DNA of 64,000 nt, from assembly GCF_021018895.1 (NCBI RefSeq), contig NC_079383.1:21441853-21505852 (forward strand), written 5' to 3'. This DNA is from Seriola aureovittata. Its lineage: Eukaryota; Chordata; Actinopteri; Carangiformes; Carangidae. Made by a program: the position numbers and the translations under genes. Of the stretch, positions 26,963-36,458 are shown piece after piece. The notes below the pieces were generated by a model. That model saw only the letters and a list, made by a program, of their open reading frames with translations, did no database searches and was not told the DNA's origin. Each line of letters begins with the position of its first letter. Position 1 is the stretch's first letter.

Positions 26963-29348
26963 GTGTCTGCGTTGTGATTGGCTGCAGGGCACGTCAGGAC
27001 CGGACCCCACGACTGTGTACGTGGACATGAGAGCGCTGCGCCACGACAGGTACGTCACTCTGACCCGTCACCCGTCACCTGTCACCCGTCACTCCAGACT
27101 TCCTGTTTCTCACATCGCCGTGTTTCCTGTGTTTCAGGGTTCGGTTAGTGGAGAGAGGTTCTCCTCACAGTCTGCCGCTAATGGAGTCTGGCAAGGTGAG
27201 CGGGATTTACACTCACATTTATATCAATCAATCGATCAATTAATCTGTACTTATATACGGCAGCTCTTTTCATACAGGTTTTAAAAAGCTTTAATAACAT
27301 TAGCAAACAAAAACAAACACAAGAACATTTATAAAAAAGAACAAAATACATTTACAACATAATTACAATAAAATAAAGTAACTAATGACTAAAAACCATA
27401 TTTAATTAAAAGCCAAGCTGAAGAATGTTTTGAGTTTACGTTTAAATATTTAAATTTAAAAATGTGGCTGCACCTGTAACCTCTCACGTCGGTGATGTCA
27501 CAGTGTGCTGACCACGCCCCCACAGGGCACGCACTGCTGAGCATTGAACTTGAAAATTTAAAGTTTCATTTCTCCACGTGGGAATCGCTGACGCACAACA
27601 CGCCACCGCTCACAGCGAGGAAACGGCTTCTGAAGCCGCTGTCAGTACAAACAGAAGAGTCCGGAGCTATTTCTGCCGCTCTCCTCCCACAGTCAGTGAG
27701 TCAAATCAGACGGGCAGGTTGGAGTCCGTGGACATGTGGGCGTCGCCGCACATTTACCAGAGAGACGCTGCTCAGACCTGAAAGGTTCAGATCTTATTCC
27801 TGTCGCTGAGGAGAAGGGAGGGGAAGGGGGAGGGGGAGGGGGGAGAAGGGAGGGGGCAGAATCGGCGGCCATTGGTCGTGAGCATTTATGCGACACAGAC
27901 GACCTTGAGAAATGTCGAACCAACAAACAGGAAACCGAATTAAACCCTTACGTGTAAAATGGTAACAGGTGTTTACACCAGCAGCGACATGTGCTTCACT
28001 CCTCCTTCCTCCCTCCTCCTTCCTCCTTCCTTCCTTCCTTCCTTCCTTCCTCCCTCCTCCTTCCTCCTTCCTCCTTCCTTCCTTCCTTCCTCCTTCCTCC
28101 TTCCTCCTTCCTCCTCCTTCCTCCTTCCTTCCTTCCTTCCTTCCTCCTTCCTCCAGCTGCAGCTGATGAAACCAGGAAATGTCCCTAAAAGCTTTTTTAG
28201 AAGCCGTCTCCTGCAGCAGAGGAGACGAGTCGTCACTGAACACCGGCTCCTTCTGCCTCTCCTCACATCTGCCGCTTTAATCCAGGAGCAAATTGCATTG
28301 TACTCGTCTGATCTCTGAGCAGCACTTATTTCAGTTTCATTACCGATCTCTTAGCAACTAACTGCCCCTCTTCACAGCGAGGTCGGCGGGAGTCATGACG
28401 GCGCAGCTCAACGTCTAAATATAAAGCAGTTCACCGTGAATCGCATGAATTCATCGTGACTGATTGTAATTGTTGAGGTGGAGAAGTTGTTTATGTCTTA
28501 CCTGAGTCAGCTGTTAACGGCTGTTAACGGCTGTCGATGACTTTAGGTCCAGTTTGACCATCAGACGGAGGCGTACATCTCCTGAGAATCCTCTGTCACC
28601 TTTGTTTCCTCCATCAAGGAGGTAAACAGTAAATAAAGATGGACTTGAGCTGCTCCGCCGTTGCCACCTTGGCAGTGTCTGACTCCGCCCCTAACTTCCA
28701 GCCAATCCAAAGAATGGACAAAGAGGTGGAGCTGTGACTTCGGTGCATGCATACGCTCCCCCACCTGTCACTCAAAGAGGCCACGCCCTCAATCCTACAT
28801 AACGTTAGTTATGTAGAATTAGTTTATTTTAACATGGGAGTCTATGGGGACTGACTCACTGTTGCAGCCAGACTCTAGTGGTCGTTAGAGGAACTGCAGC
28901 GTCTGTTTATTCGTCAGCAGGATTGCACAAAACGTACTGATCCGATTTACATTGAACTTGTTAAAGGGCCGGGTCATGGACCAGGGGAGAACCTGTTCAA
29001 TTTTGGGGCAGATGTGGATCATTTATTATGAATTCTGAGTCTGGTGAATGTTGTTTGATATCGAGCTGGAGAACGGTTAATAAAACAAAGATTAAATGCT
29101 CTTTTTGCAAAAAAAGGTTTTTAATATATTAGTACAAGTCTTCCAAACGGGGGTTAGAGCCTGCTGCTCGTCGAGCCTAATCGCCGTGGAGATGGGACAC
29201 ACAAAGGGGAACATTAACTGAAATAATCACATGGAAGAGCCTGAGAACAGGAGGGAAGTTCGAGCCTTTGAAGCTGCACACGGGAAATATGAAAGTGTCT
29301 TTTCTTGGAGCCTGATGAGACGCTCCTGTCTCTTCTACCCCCCCCCCC

Positions 29349-29410
<62 letters not shown>

Positions 29411-30486
29411 GACAGGACGTCATGCTTCAGAGCCGGTCATCGATCAGCGAGCAGTTTGACTCACTGTATGTGGGAGGAGGGAAGAGAAGAACATGTCGAG
29501 CAGTGACTCCGTCCTTTTCTTCAGAGCTTCCTGAACACAGTGTTTCTCTGTGGCGCGTGGACAAGTCTCAGTGGGCGTGGCTGGGGTGAGCGGGGGGGGG
29601 GGGGGGGGGTCTCTAACTTCTCTTATTAAAACTAACAAACTGTGACTCCTGGGAGAAACGAAGCCGAGAGCTGACGCTTTCATTTAAAGTGATTTGTTAA
29701 ATGTAAACAGCTGCGTCTATTTTTGGAGTCGTATTCATGCTGCAATCAAAGATGTGAGTCAGAATGAAGCCGTAACCATGGCGACTGATTTTCTTTTTTA
29801 ACATGTATGTACATGGGTTTCTTTTTTAGATCCTGCCCGGAGTTCGAATCATTATCGCCAACCCAGAGACCAAAGGACCGCTGGGAGACTCTCACCTCGG
29901 AGAGGTCGACACACATGAACTTTCTCTTTCCCCTTTATAAATTGTTCCTTATCTTTCTTTTTTCCCTTTGTATTTTTCTTTTTTCCCTTTTTCTTTTTGT
30001 GCCTATTCGTTGCATTTTCTTTCCTTTCTTTCGTTTATTTCCCTTTGCTTCTTTCCTCTTGCCTTTCTTCCTTTCTCTTCGCTTCCCTCTTTTCTTTTTG
30101 ATTCTTTAACGTGTTGTTTCCTCCTCTTCTGCTTCCTTCATCCTCTCCTCTAAAAATACATTTATTGAGCTGCCGTCTCCGTTACGTTTATATATTTCCC
30201 TCCAGTTTATATGAACACTTCCTCTTGATTGACGTTGATCTAAATGAAATCCATGTGGAGTCTTTCACTCAGACGTTTTAACCCTTCGTCTCCCTGCTGC
30301 AGATCTGGGTGCACAGCGCTCATAACGGCAGCGGCTACTACAGCGGTTACGGCGAGGAGGTTCTCCAGTCCGACCACTTCAACTCCAGACTCAGTTTCGG
30401 GGACACGCAGACGGTCTGGGCCAGGACGGGTTACCTGGGCTTCCTCCGCCGCACCGAGCTGACCGACGCCAACGGAGGTTCGTTTT

Positions 30487-30527
<41 letters not shown>

Positions 30528-31243
30528 TTCCCTCAGCTCGTTCTCTCTTCTGCTCCAGCAACAACAACAACAACAACTGTGGTTCTGTGTTCTTCTGCAC
30601 AGAGAGACACGACGCTCTGTTCGTGGTCGGCGCTCTGGAGGAGGCCATGGAGCTGCGGGGGATGAGGTACCACCCCATTGACATCGAGACGTCGGTCATA
30701 CGTGCACACAAGAGCATCATGGAGTGGTAGGTGTCCGGGACTCTGCAGAGCTCACGAGCCTCTGTTAGCTCCTGCTTTTACTTTGACATCACATCTTTGT
30801 GTCCGGTTCAGTCTCAACACTCACATCCAGGTGTGTCCAGATGTTTGCAGCTGTCTGATAAACCCTCAGTCATGAGATGAGCTGGTGAAGGAGTCAGCCG
30901 TGTGTTTGAGCTCATTGTGGAGTGTTGCCGCCCCCTGGTGGTCAGACACGTGACCTGCTGACGAGTCAAACGTGTGTCTCTCCCCCTCAGTGCCGTCTTC
31001 CCCTGGACCAACCTGCTGGTGGTGGTGGTGGAGCTGGAGGGCTCCGAGCAGGAGGCCCTGGACCTGGTTCCCATGGTGACCAAGGCGGTGCTGGAGGAGC
31101 ACTACCTGATCGTGGGCGTGGTCGTGGTGACGGACATCGGCGTCATCCCCATCAACTCGCGCGGCGAGAAACAGCGCATGCACCTCCGCGACGGCTTCTT
31201 ACAAGACCAGCTAGACCCCATCTACGTGGCCTACAACATGTAG
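1416..31243 (+). CDS. dip2c: DIP2C-like disco-interacting protein 2 homolog (5'-partial, 38 coding exons seen)
   Basis: DIP2 proteins carry an N-terminal DMAP1-binding domain and two adenylate-forming (FAAL-like) domains, and are linked to lipid metabolism and neuronal development. Exons: 1416-1487, 2212-2316, 3056-3181, 5830-6105, 6729-6851, 7424-7570, 8044-8163, 9467-9664, 10545-10636, 10943-11053, 12550-12673, 13019-13128, 14083-14185, 14310-14374, 14652-14745, 14916-15035, 16192-16306, 16803-16942, 17850-17986, 18850-19058, 20379-20493, 20639-20840, 20960-21060, 21603-21611, 21745-21825, 22270-22393, 22510-22631, 22857-22968, 23504-23613, 24044-24174, 25169-25337, 26311-26481, 26988-27049, 27138-27195, 29830-29904, 30303-30477, 30603-30726, 30991-31243. 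All junctions are GT-AG and phases agree from end to end (about 1,592 residues). The first exon opens in mid-codon at the GDITQKGYEKKR motif, so the start exon is upstream of the window. The protein ends in DPIYVAYNM, as all vertebrate DIP2s do. Paralog choice rests on DIP2C-type stretches such as TNWPPSLEAALQRWGTISPK and TDEIGELCVC. DIP2A and DIP2B fit less well from memory. Confidence 0.9.
1531..1561. repeat. (CA)n microsatellite
   Basis: CA repeat 43 nt after the donor of exon 1416-1487. The same intron ends with a TG repeat (2094-2180). Confidence 0.95.
1772..1816. repeat. (CA)n microsatellite
   Basis: CA repeat with CG interruptions in the same dip2c intron. Confidence 0.95.
2094..2180. 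repeat. Compound (TG)n-(TA)n-(TG)n microsatellite
   Basis: TG, then a short TA block, then about 50 bp of TG. Ends 31 nt before exon 2212-2316. Confidence 0.95.
2985..3055. repeat. (CT)n tract at acceptor
   Basis: CT repeat that itself serves as the pyrimidine tract of the acceptor of exon 3056-3181. Confidence 0.95.
3396..3718 (+). repeat. Interspersed repeat family A, copy 2
   Basis: Same family and orientation as 748-1046. It begins at the palindrome-like GAGGAGGCTCTGAGCCTC block and ends at CACTGGAGGAGCTTTAA. Lies in the intron after exon 3056-3181. Confidence 0.9.
4616..4641. repeat. Poly-G run (26 G)
   Basis: Unbroken G homopolymer preceded by T8. Likely unstable in sequencing. Confidence 0.9.
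5087..5118 (+). repeat. Short fish repeat end (ACTTTTGGCCAT type), copy 1
   Basis: GGTGTCCGGTTACTTTTGGC followed by CATCTCGTGTAC resembles the end of a very common fish transposon-derived repeat (GTCCACATACTTTTGGCC). A second copy lies at 24574-24609. Confidence 0.5.
5418..5464. repeat. (TTCTATATG)n, five units
   Basis: Nine-base unit repeated in tandem with little variation, in the intron before exon 5830. Confidence 0.9.
5518..5714. mobile_element. MITE-like element with 11-bp terminal inverted repeats
   Basis: Starts TTAAAGGAATA (5518-5528) and ends with its exact reverse complement TATTCCTTTAA (5704-5714). Between them is a run of TTAGC/GCTTA units (about 5570-5600), typical of a common teleost repeat. 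No coding capacity. A related copy may be 13372-13668. Confidence 0.6.
5830..6105 (+). other. dip2c: dip2c linker exon with acidic Ser tract and His-rich LAHTH repeats
   Basis: This 276-nt exon (phase 1-1) starts DSSSGSEEEAGPGDD, has the conserved MEHWMSR and STQSGGSG motifs, and then diverges from the mammalian protein. After RLADS comes a low-complexity segment with 12 His in 34 residues. It is built partly from a 15-bp unit coding LAHTH, seen at 6003-6017, 6027-6041 and 6042-6056, the last two in direct tandem. In remembered human DIP2C the same place is short (RLADVMAQTHIENHSAPP). The exon is a predicted disordered linker. A lineage-specific expansion by slippage is inferred. Confidence 0.8.
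6665..6718. repeat. (GT)n microsatellite before acceptor
   Basis: Ends 11 nt before exon 6729-6851. Confidence 0.95.
6729..6851 (+). other. dip2c: Candidate cassette exon of dip2c (41 codons, phase 1-1)
   Basis: This exon is flanked by AG and GTAGGT and encodes IGHLSLKRKGALSVAENGG and then a stretch with CEFGSDMLWPPPLESD. The open frame, splice sites and lack of stops support it. The canonical mammalian DIP2C that I remember joins the preceding and following exons directly (…THI-ENHSAPPDVT), so this exon may be alternatively used. Its 123-nt length and matching phases mean that skipping keeps the reading frame. The basic KRK followed by a Ser-rich stretch could be a phosphorylation region, but no function is claimed. 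Confidence 0.65.
7850..7912 (-). repeat. Possible tRNA-derived (SINE-like) fragment
   Basis: On the minus strand GCCGGTTCAAATCTCAAG resembles a pol III B box (GGTTCGANTCC). No full tRNA cloverleaf could be formed around it, so it is not a tRNA gene. Confidence 0.2.
7969..8034. repeat. (GT)n microsatellite before acceptor
   Basis: Ends about 10 nt before exon 8044-8163. Confidence 0.95.
8228..8635 (+). repeat. Interspersed repeat family A, copy 3
   Basis: Longer copy that extends upstream to ACACTTTTATTTTTGAAGTG and includes CTCTAGTAACAACAGGTCGG. Ends at ACTGGAGGAGCTTTAA. Lies in the intron after exon 8044-8163. Confidence 0.9.
9920..10020 (+). repeat. GC-rich transposon-like fragment (CGGCCCGCGGGCC type)
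   Basis: AGCGGTCGGCGACTGGCGGC and CCGCGGGCCAACACCGGCCC resemble, from memory, the terminal region of vertebrate hAT-type DNA transposon remnants. Isolated in AT-rich intron. Low certainty of class. Confidence 0.35.
10646..10752. repeat. (CCAGCA/CCAACA)n minisatellite
   Basis: About 105 bp of CAGCAC, CAACAC and CAGCAC variants starting 9 nt after the donor of exon 10545-10636. It makes an open Ala/Pro-rich reading frame that is not coding. Confidence 0.9.
11717..11775. repeat. (GT)n microsatellite
   Basis: TG repeat with one TT break, in the 1.5-kb intron before exon 12550. A (CAG)n run precedes it at 11687-11702. Confidence 0.95.
12254..12333. repeat. (GT)n microsatellite
   Basis: About 80 bp of TG with one TT break. 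Confidence 0.95.
12940..13006. repeat. (CT)n tract at acceptor
   Basis: CT tract ending 12 nt before exon 13019-13128. Confidence 0.95.
13372..13668. repeat. Teleost dispersed repeat with GCTAAGCTAACTG motif
   Basis: Begins TTTTAAAGGAGCAGTTTGAT and ends near GAACCGTTCTTTAAA, with GATAAGCTAAGCTAACTG inside. The ends look like degraded inverted repeats similar to those of 5518-5714. Lies in the intron after exon 13019-13128. Confidence 0.5.
14190..14238. repeat. (CA)n at donor
   Basis: Starts 5 nt after the donor of exon 14083-14185 and fills 40% of a 124-nt intron. Confidence 0.95.
14840..14913. repeat. (TG)n at acceptor
   Basis: Reaches the acceptor of exon 14916-15035 with only CAG between. 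Confidence 0.95.
15044..15090. repeat. (CT)n after donor
   Basis: CT repeat starting 8 nt after the donor of exon 14916-15035. Confidence 0.95.
16312..16372. repeat. (CA)n at donor
   Basis: Starts 5 nt after the donor of exon 16192-16306. Confidence 0.95.
16697..16798. repeat. (TG)n with GC-rich interruptions at acceptor
   Basis: About 100 bp of TG, with a TGTGCG block at 16757-16780, ending 2 nt before the AG of exon 16803-16942. Alternating purine-pyrimidine sequence of this kind can adopt Z-DNA. Confidence 0.95.
16945..16991. repeat. (GT)n after donor
   Basis: Starts within the donor region (GTACGTGTGT) of exon 16803-16942, so many alternative GT donors exist. Confidence 0.95.
18047..18508 (-). 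repeat. Interspersed repeat family A, copy 4 (inverted, most complete)
   Basis: Reverse-complement copy from TTAAAGCTCCTCCAGTGTAA to GATCAACACTTGAAAATAAA, about 460 bp. It holds an internal inverted repeat (AGAAGAGAGGCTC / GAGCCTCCTCTCTTCT). No clear terminal inverted repeats, so SINE and MITE origins are both open. Confidence 0.88.
18785..18843. repeat. (TG)n at acceptor
   Basis: Ends 6 nt before the acceptor of exon 18850-19058. Confidence 0.95.
19717..19789. repeat. (CTT)n trinucleotide repeat
   Basis: TTC repeat with a few interruptions in the intron before exon 20379. Confidence 0.95.
20506..20549. repeat. (ATG)n trinucleotide repeat
   Basis: About 14 units in the 145-nt intron between exons 20379-20493 and 20639-20840. 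Confidence 0.95.
21450..21482. repeat. (CAG)n trinucleotide repeat
   Basis: About 11 units in the intron holding the candidate microexon, 120 nt upstream of it. Confidence 0.95.
21603..21611 (+). other. dip2c: Candidate 9-nt microexon of dip2c encoding IRK
   Basis: Exon 20960-21060 ends in frame at DNDQ and the next obvious exon (21745) starts FLFLSEVLQW. Remembered vertebrate DIP2 proteins have three residues between them (DIP2C DNDQ-ARK-FLFL; DIP2A NDL-VRK-HQFL). In the 684-nt gap I found AG, then ATCAGAAAG, then GT: a 9-nt phase 0-0 unit reading Ile-Arg-Lys. This fits the family pattern (x-R-K). The donor (GTTCAG) and the upstream pyrimidine tract are weak, as is typical of regulated microexons. 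Skipping would keep frame. Inference, not proven. Confidence 0.6.
23437..23495. repeat. (TG)n at acceptor
   Basis: Ends 8 nt before exon 23504-23613, with GCGCTGCAG between. Confidence 0.95.
24574..24609 (+). repeat. Short fish repeat end (ACTTTTGGCCGT type), copy 2
   Basis: GGCGTCCACATACTTTTGGC followed by CGTATGGTGCG. Same motif as 5087-5118 and closer to the usual sequence. Confidence 0.5.
26925..26961. repeat. (AT)n microsatellite
   Basis: AT dinucleotide run 26 nt before exon 26988-27049. Confidence 0.95.
28002..28155. repeat. (CCTT)n polypyrimidine block
   Basis: About 150 bp of CTTC and CCTT variants, almost pure pyrimidine on the + strand. Could form triplex DNA. Lies in the 2.6-kb intron between 27195 and 29830. 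Confidence 0.95.
28646..28904 (+). repeat. Interspersed repeat family B, copy 1
   Basis: Shares GAGCTGCTC, CTTGGCAGTG, CTGACTCCGCC, AACATGGGAGTCTATGGGG, CAGACTCTAGTGG and CGTTAGAGGAACTGCAGC with 56911-57243, in the same orientation. Lies in a dip2c intron. Confidence 0.8.
30928..30941 (-). promoter_or_regulatory. CTCF-like motif (14/14) in last dip2c intron
   Basis: The + strand reads CCGCCCCCTGGTGG, so the minus strand matches the CTCF core CCASYAGRKGGCRS at every position. It lies in the last intron of dip2c, 50 nt before the final exon. Motif reading only. Confidence 0.45.
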
Positions 31244-31255
31244 CCTGAGTGTGTG

Positions 31256-31318
<63 letters not shown>

Positions 31319-31902
31319 GAGAGAGAGAGAGAGAGCGAGCATGCGTTTGTATGCCGTGCATATCGCCGTTGTTGTTCATTTATTTCCCAAAATCAAGATG
31401 TACTGTATTTTTGAACCTGCATATGGTGTGTGGTCTTAAGTCGTCCGTTTTCTTTTAAAGTCGTTGTTGTGCCGGTTGGTTGATTGATTGACTGACTGAT
31501 TGATTGACTGACTGATTGATTGATTGCTCAGTGGTGGTATGACCATTTTTACACCCCCGCTCAGTCTCGTGACCGTTACCAGGAGCTCGTCACTGTAGAA
31601 AGCCTTAGGGGAACACTGTGTGCGGGGCGGCAGCTCCGCTCGTCACACCAACCGCCGTTTTTCAGAGGTCGTAGGAGGTCGAGGTAGAGAGAGAGAAAAA
31701 CAGTAGAGACTGTATTTGACGTCATGTTTTACTGGTCCAATCGGAAACTCCCAGATTCGTGGTATTATTTCAATTAGAACAGGGGCAGCCAGATTATTGT
31801 AAAAATATAAATATTGTACATAGACATAATAATCTATATGGAGAGGTACCTAAAACACAATGAGGTATAGTAGCCCCTGTATGCAGCTCTCTCCACCCGC
31901 AC

Positions 31903-31955
<53 letters not shown>

Positions 31956-33970
31956 ATCTGTCTGTGTTAATGTGTGACAGGGACATTTTATCTAGTTTCA
32001 ATGTGAATTCGACGCGGATTTCAAAGAGATTTTAAACATTTAGACAAATAAGAAAAATTTTATTGGGACTAGAAAACGCTGAAACCAGATGTGACCGGTC
32101 CAGGAACCGAAACTGAAAACAAAAAAAATAAAAACAACAACAACAACAACAGCTGGACATTTGTTTCCAGTGTCTGTGTTTGTAGTTAAAGATCTTCGTG
32201 CCTCCAAAAACCGTCTTGAAGCAGCTTCTTGTAAATCTGGTTTGGTTTTTGAAAAGCTCGTGATCATCTGACTCTTTCTGAACCATGAAGGAAAAATATT
32301 TTTTAAACTTGTGGTTAAAACAAACCTGTTAAAAAAAATAAAGAGGAATTCAAGTTGTAGACAAGATGATATATTTTAGTTTTTATTTTCAAGCTAACGA
32401 TGGACTGTAACATCTTACAGGCAGATTTATATTATATCTTTATTTTAAAATTTCTTGATGCAGTTTATTTAACAGGCGTTCATAGTCACTCTTTTATTTA
32501 TTATCTAGTCTCCTGACAATATGAAAAACTTTGGTTTCATCCCTTTAAATTTAAATTTTCAAATCACGAAATCTTGGATTATGTTGTTATTATTATTGTT
32601 TTTATTTCCTCTGTTTCCACCTGTTGAAGTTTTAATGTAACTTCACTGTCAACAAATCTTTTCTACACATTCACAAACTTTTAATTCCTCATGTAGAATT
32701 TCTTTTTGCAGGTTTATAAATATTAAACCACAGACTTTGAAGCTAAAAACTTTATTGATTTGAGCCTGTAAAAAAAAGTGAAACATCTTATTAATTCAAA
32801 GCAAAAACAATAATTAATGATAATCTTCCTCCTTCACGTCAGTCAGTTTCTGTGTGAAGTTCAGGCCCTGAAACGTCCAAAGCGTCTCAGAAGCAAAGTG
32901 CACTGTGTGTATATAGAAGAGAAAGACAGAATATTATTAGTATTTAAAGGGAGTTGAAGGGAGACGCAGTCATGTGACTCCCGGACGGAAGTGAAGCGTC
33001 GCTGCAGCTGCTTCACGTTCTGACGCAGCCAATCAGAGACGAGAGAAGCAGTCGCTCTCAGTCCAGATGTGGAGTTAACTGCAGAAACATCTGGAGAAAG
33101 TTTACAGAGAGAGAGAAAGAAAAAAAAAAGAAGCTCTGATTGTAGCAATAATACCCATAAGGCCGTTCTTCACTGTAGCGACTCTTCATCATCTTCTTCA
33201 TCATCAGCTCCAGATTTGTTTATTATCAGATTGTTTTTTAGTTTATAAACTACAGTTTTAATAACTAACGATTTATAGAGTCATTTAATATAAAAACCAG
33301 AGTTTCTTCTTTTTAACTAAAACACATGTTGATACTTTGGATCTGAACTACAACTAAACTTAATTATTCCTTTTATTTTCTTCAGTCACAAACACGTCGC
33401 TTTTCTTTTGATCAGATAAATAAAGGAAGAAAGTAAAGAATATGGAAGGACTTTTATATTTTTTCTGACACTGAAAAATCTCAGTCTTTTTCTCACCAAA
33501 ACAAAACAAAAAGCGTCTTCTTCATGTTTCCGTGGAGACGTCAGTGAAGAACGTCCTCTGGGCCTTTGTGCACTAACTGAGAATCATATATGAGATTTAA
33601 GATAAATAAGAAACTATATTAAAGTTTTTAAAGAAATCAGTTTATCCCCAGACCAGCTGTAGAGATCAGCACCTGAGCTGTGAATTATGGGAAATAATAC
33701 AGCTGTCAGACTGACTGACTCTGCAGCTGCTGGAGAAAAACTTTATTCATTCATGAGCAGTGCGTCGTTTGTTTACATCCTGTCGATAAAGTTTCACCTC
33801 ATCCTTCTTCTTCTTCTTCTTCTTCTTCTTTGTTTCACTTTTATCATCGTTTGTCTTTTTATCAGAAGGAAAAAAAACAACTTTATGCATATCAGAGGTT
33901 ACCTAGCGCTTGTTTGGCTATTTTAGCAGTTTGGGTTTGTTGGTAGCAGCGTAGCGGTCATGTTTCAGTC

Positions 33971-34040
<70 letters not shown>

Positions 34041-34350
34041 GTGGAGGACGTTCGATAAGAAGGAGGTCCCATCAGAAACCCAGAGGACTCGTCTGTGTGT
34101 TCAGGGCTGGATGGGAGAGAGACTGCATGGTGTGTGTGTGTGTGTGTGTGTGTTTGGGTGCGTGTGTGTTAGGTGTGTGTGTATGTGTGTGTGTATATTG
34201 TATGTAAATAGTGTTGATTTTGTACGGTACAAGTGTGTGTGACTTGTTTTGTACACATGATAAAAAGATTAAATGACACTTTTATAAGAGCCTGCTATTG
34301 GCTCACCGTCACACTATACAGTGCAATAAAGTGCTTTGATTGGCTAAAAC
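31244..34350 (+). other. dip2c: Probable dip2c 3' UTR
   Basis: The region after the stop has no plausible exon. It begins with a TG repeat (31249-31317) and a GA run, then AT-rich sequence, a second TG repeat (31911-31953) and a third followed by GA (33973-34041). A Pumilio-type UGUAAAUA motif lies at 34203-34210. Candidate poly(A) signals are ATTAAA at 34268-34273 and AATAAA at 34325-34330. A 3.1-kb 3' UTR is inferred; an earlier end cannot be excluded (for example the AATAAA near 32337). Confidence 0.5.
34325..34330 (+). terminator. dip2c: Candidate dip2c poly(A) signal AATAAA
   Basis: AATAAA lies in the context GTGCAATAAAGTGCTTTG and is followed by a TG/T-rich stretch, as expected of a cleavage site. 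ATTAAA lies 57 nt upstream. Chosen because the sequence after it becomes featureless AT-rich spacer. Confidence 0.4.
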
Positions 34351-34361
34351 TCAGACTAGTC

Positions 34362-34394
<33 letters not shown>

Positions 34395-36439
34395 TATTTT
34401 ATTATCATTATCACATGATTGGTTCGTGCTGCTGCAGGAGTTTTTGTCGTCACAGCTGAACTGTCGAGTCAAAGGAAAAGATGAAATGTGTAAAATATTC
34501 TTTCAATATATTACATTTTTTTTATTGAAAATCGATCAATACAAAGAAACACACTATATAAACTTGTATCTGTATCAATTGAGAAATTAAAGGATAAAAT
34601 AACCAGACAGGAGAATTTGTTTCAGGTTAAAAACCTGATAAATCGATGTTTCATTACAAACATGTAAAAAATTATATAGAAAACAAACAAGATCTGCTGA
34701 TTGATTTGCAAAGTTTAACCACAATGATCTAATAAAACCAGAGATATTAAATGTTATATTGATTAAATAAAATCTCAGGTGGTTTTTAATCTCATCGGCT
34801 CAGTCCTGCACGTCATGTTTCAGTAAAAGGTTTGATCAGATTTGTTGGTTTCCTCAAAGATAAAACCAACAAAACACATTAAAGTAAAGAAGAAGAAGAA
34901 GAATTCATGATTAAATGAGTTTTACACAAGAGAGAATCATTATTGTCTTGGGGAAAGTTTCCGAAGTTTAAGAGAAACAAACAAAGTTACTTTATTCCAT
35001 CTTTATGTTCCTACTTTATTTTTCTTCTTCTCTTTCAGAATCTTCCTCTTTTATAAAAACAGAATCAACCTCATCAGTTTCTGTCTCGGTGGATAAGAAG
35101 CTGTTTCTGCGGCTGAGATCTGAAAACATGAAACTTTTCATTTAAGTTGAAAAAGATGAAAAGATTGTAACTTCTGATTTTCTTAATCAGTTGTCAGTGA
35201 TTTAAAAAAAAAAAAAAAAAGTCATCTTTTGTCTTCTGTACAAATCCATAAACTAACGAGTAGAAATGTACGTGAGGAAAGAAAAAACAGTTTCATTTAA
35301 TGAGTCAGAATTTCTTTTTTCATGTCAAATTGATTAAAATGACGATATTTAACAGTGAAAATATCGAATGTTCCTCTTTCTCCCAGTTTTCCCAGAGTCA
35401 GAGTTTGATTGGCTCTTCCTCTCAGCTGATCCCTTCAACTGTAAACACAGGACGTTCGAGGAAAAGCAGAGGAACGCAGCTCGTAAAAGAAACAGACTGA
35501 AACAAACACTGTAAAACTGTCTTTAAACGCTCAACAATACGAACCTCCTCTGCTCCGTCTGATCCGTGGCTAAAAGCTTTCAGCTCAGTTATTTACGGAT
35601 CTGGAGCCGAATGATCTGTGAGGTCGGACGATGGTTTCAGCTTCTTCCTCCAATTCTTCTTTTTCTTATCCTGCATCCTTTCATCTTCTCCAAACACCAG
35701 CCACTAAACTCTCTGTGGATGTTGGTGGTTTATTTCAGTCTGTAAATAGAAACACAATTAGACACAAACAAAGTGACCTCCTGACCTTCTCTGCAGCGCC
35801 ACGCCAGCAGAACCATTAAAATCCAACTTACACTTTCAGCTGCGGCTTCATGTTCTTCATCGTACTGGCTTGTGATCATTTCGTGAACTTGTTCCAGATG
35901 TGGAGATCAGGGACTGAAGGAGTGTGGAGAATTATTACCTGTCTAACTAATTACAGAACTACGGAAGCCCTGAAAGGCAAGTCTGGTTTTTTTCTTTGAA
36001 GTTGTTTTTCTGGGAGAAAAGAAAACAACATTTATTTTATTTTTATTTATAAATATTTGTTCTTGCCTGTTGGGCGTGTTTACACACATGAATAAATAAA
36101 TAAATAAATAAATGAGGCATATGTCTGAATATATTAGTTTGACTAAAGTGAGTGGAGGTGAATCTGATGCTTTAAAGGTCAGAAGTGAGAGAGTGTCTGT
36201 CAGTGGCTGTTTGTATATTTACTGTTTATTCATTTGTATATTTGGATCGTAAAGATGTTTTCTGTTTGGATGATTATCTACATTTCTTGTTTTAATCTTT
36301 ATTTTACATTCACATACAAAATTAAATAAGGAAAACACAAACTGAATTTAAAACGTTTGTTGTGTTTCCATTTTAAGTTTTTTCATCCCTGGTTATTAAA
36401 GTTAGTTTTAAGAGGTTTTTTATAGGCAGTCGTCGTGGT
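34351..36439. other. AT-rich spacer between dip2c and vipr2
   Basis: I see no exon. The region holds a (TTA)n run at 34363-34394, poly-A at 35204-35220, a (AAAT)n run at 36089-36113, and otherwise unstructured AT-rich DNA. The longest open frames are below 70 codons and have no recognisable content. Confidence 0.5.
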
Positions 36440-36444
36440 TTCAG

Positions 36445-36458
36445 CCACTAGAGGTCGC
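36445..36458 (+). promoter_or_regulatory. CTCF-like motif (13/14)
   Basis: CCACTAGAGGTCGC matches the CTCF core CCASYAGRKGGCRS at 13 of 14 positions. It sits at the upstream edge of the vipr2 CpG-rich region. Motif reading only; occupancy unknown. Confidence 0.4.

Larger units (their letters stand above)
27196..29829. other. dip2c: Long dip2c intron (2.6 kb) with repeats
   Basis: No exon found. Holds a G-rich purine block (27805-27860), the CCTT block, family B repeat copy 1, a C-run plus CA repeat (29338-29408) and a G-run near 29590-29609. Confidence 0.6.
21745..31243 (+). other. dip2c: dip2c second adenylate-forming (AMP-binding/FAAL-like) domain and C-terminus
   Basis: Exons 21745 to 31243 encode the second ANL-type domain (about fragment residues 1005-1592). 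Landmarks: FLFLSEVLQWRAQTTPDH; HVALVYPPGIDLIAAFYGCL and VPITVRPPHPQN; the P-loop equivalent YLDFSVSTTGMLAGVQMSH spanning the 23613/24044 junction; LDPYCGLGFVLWCLCSVYSG; FCSYSVMELCTKGLG; VVVAEERPRMSLTHSFSK; GTSGPDPTTVYVDMRALR; GDSHLGEIWVHSAHNG; the hinge-like WARTGYLGFLRRTEL; HPIDIETSVIRAHKSI; and VIPINSRGEKQRMHLRDGF. The stop TAG is at 31241-31243. In YLDFSVSTTG…GVQMSH the residue before MSH is Gln (CAG), where remembered vertebrate DIP2s have Lys. Confidence 0.88.

Noticed and set aside
27794..28266. Glu/Lys/Arg/Gly-rich and Ser/Phe/Pro-rich open frames on both strands
   Set aside because: They come from the CCTT polypyrimidine block, not from a gene.
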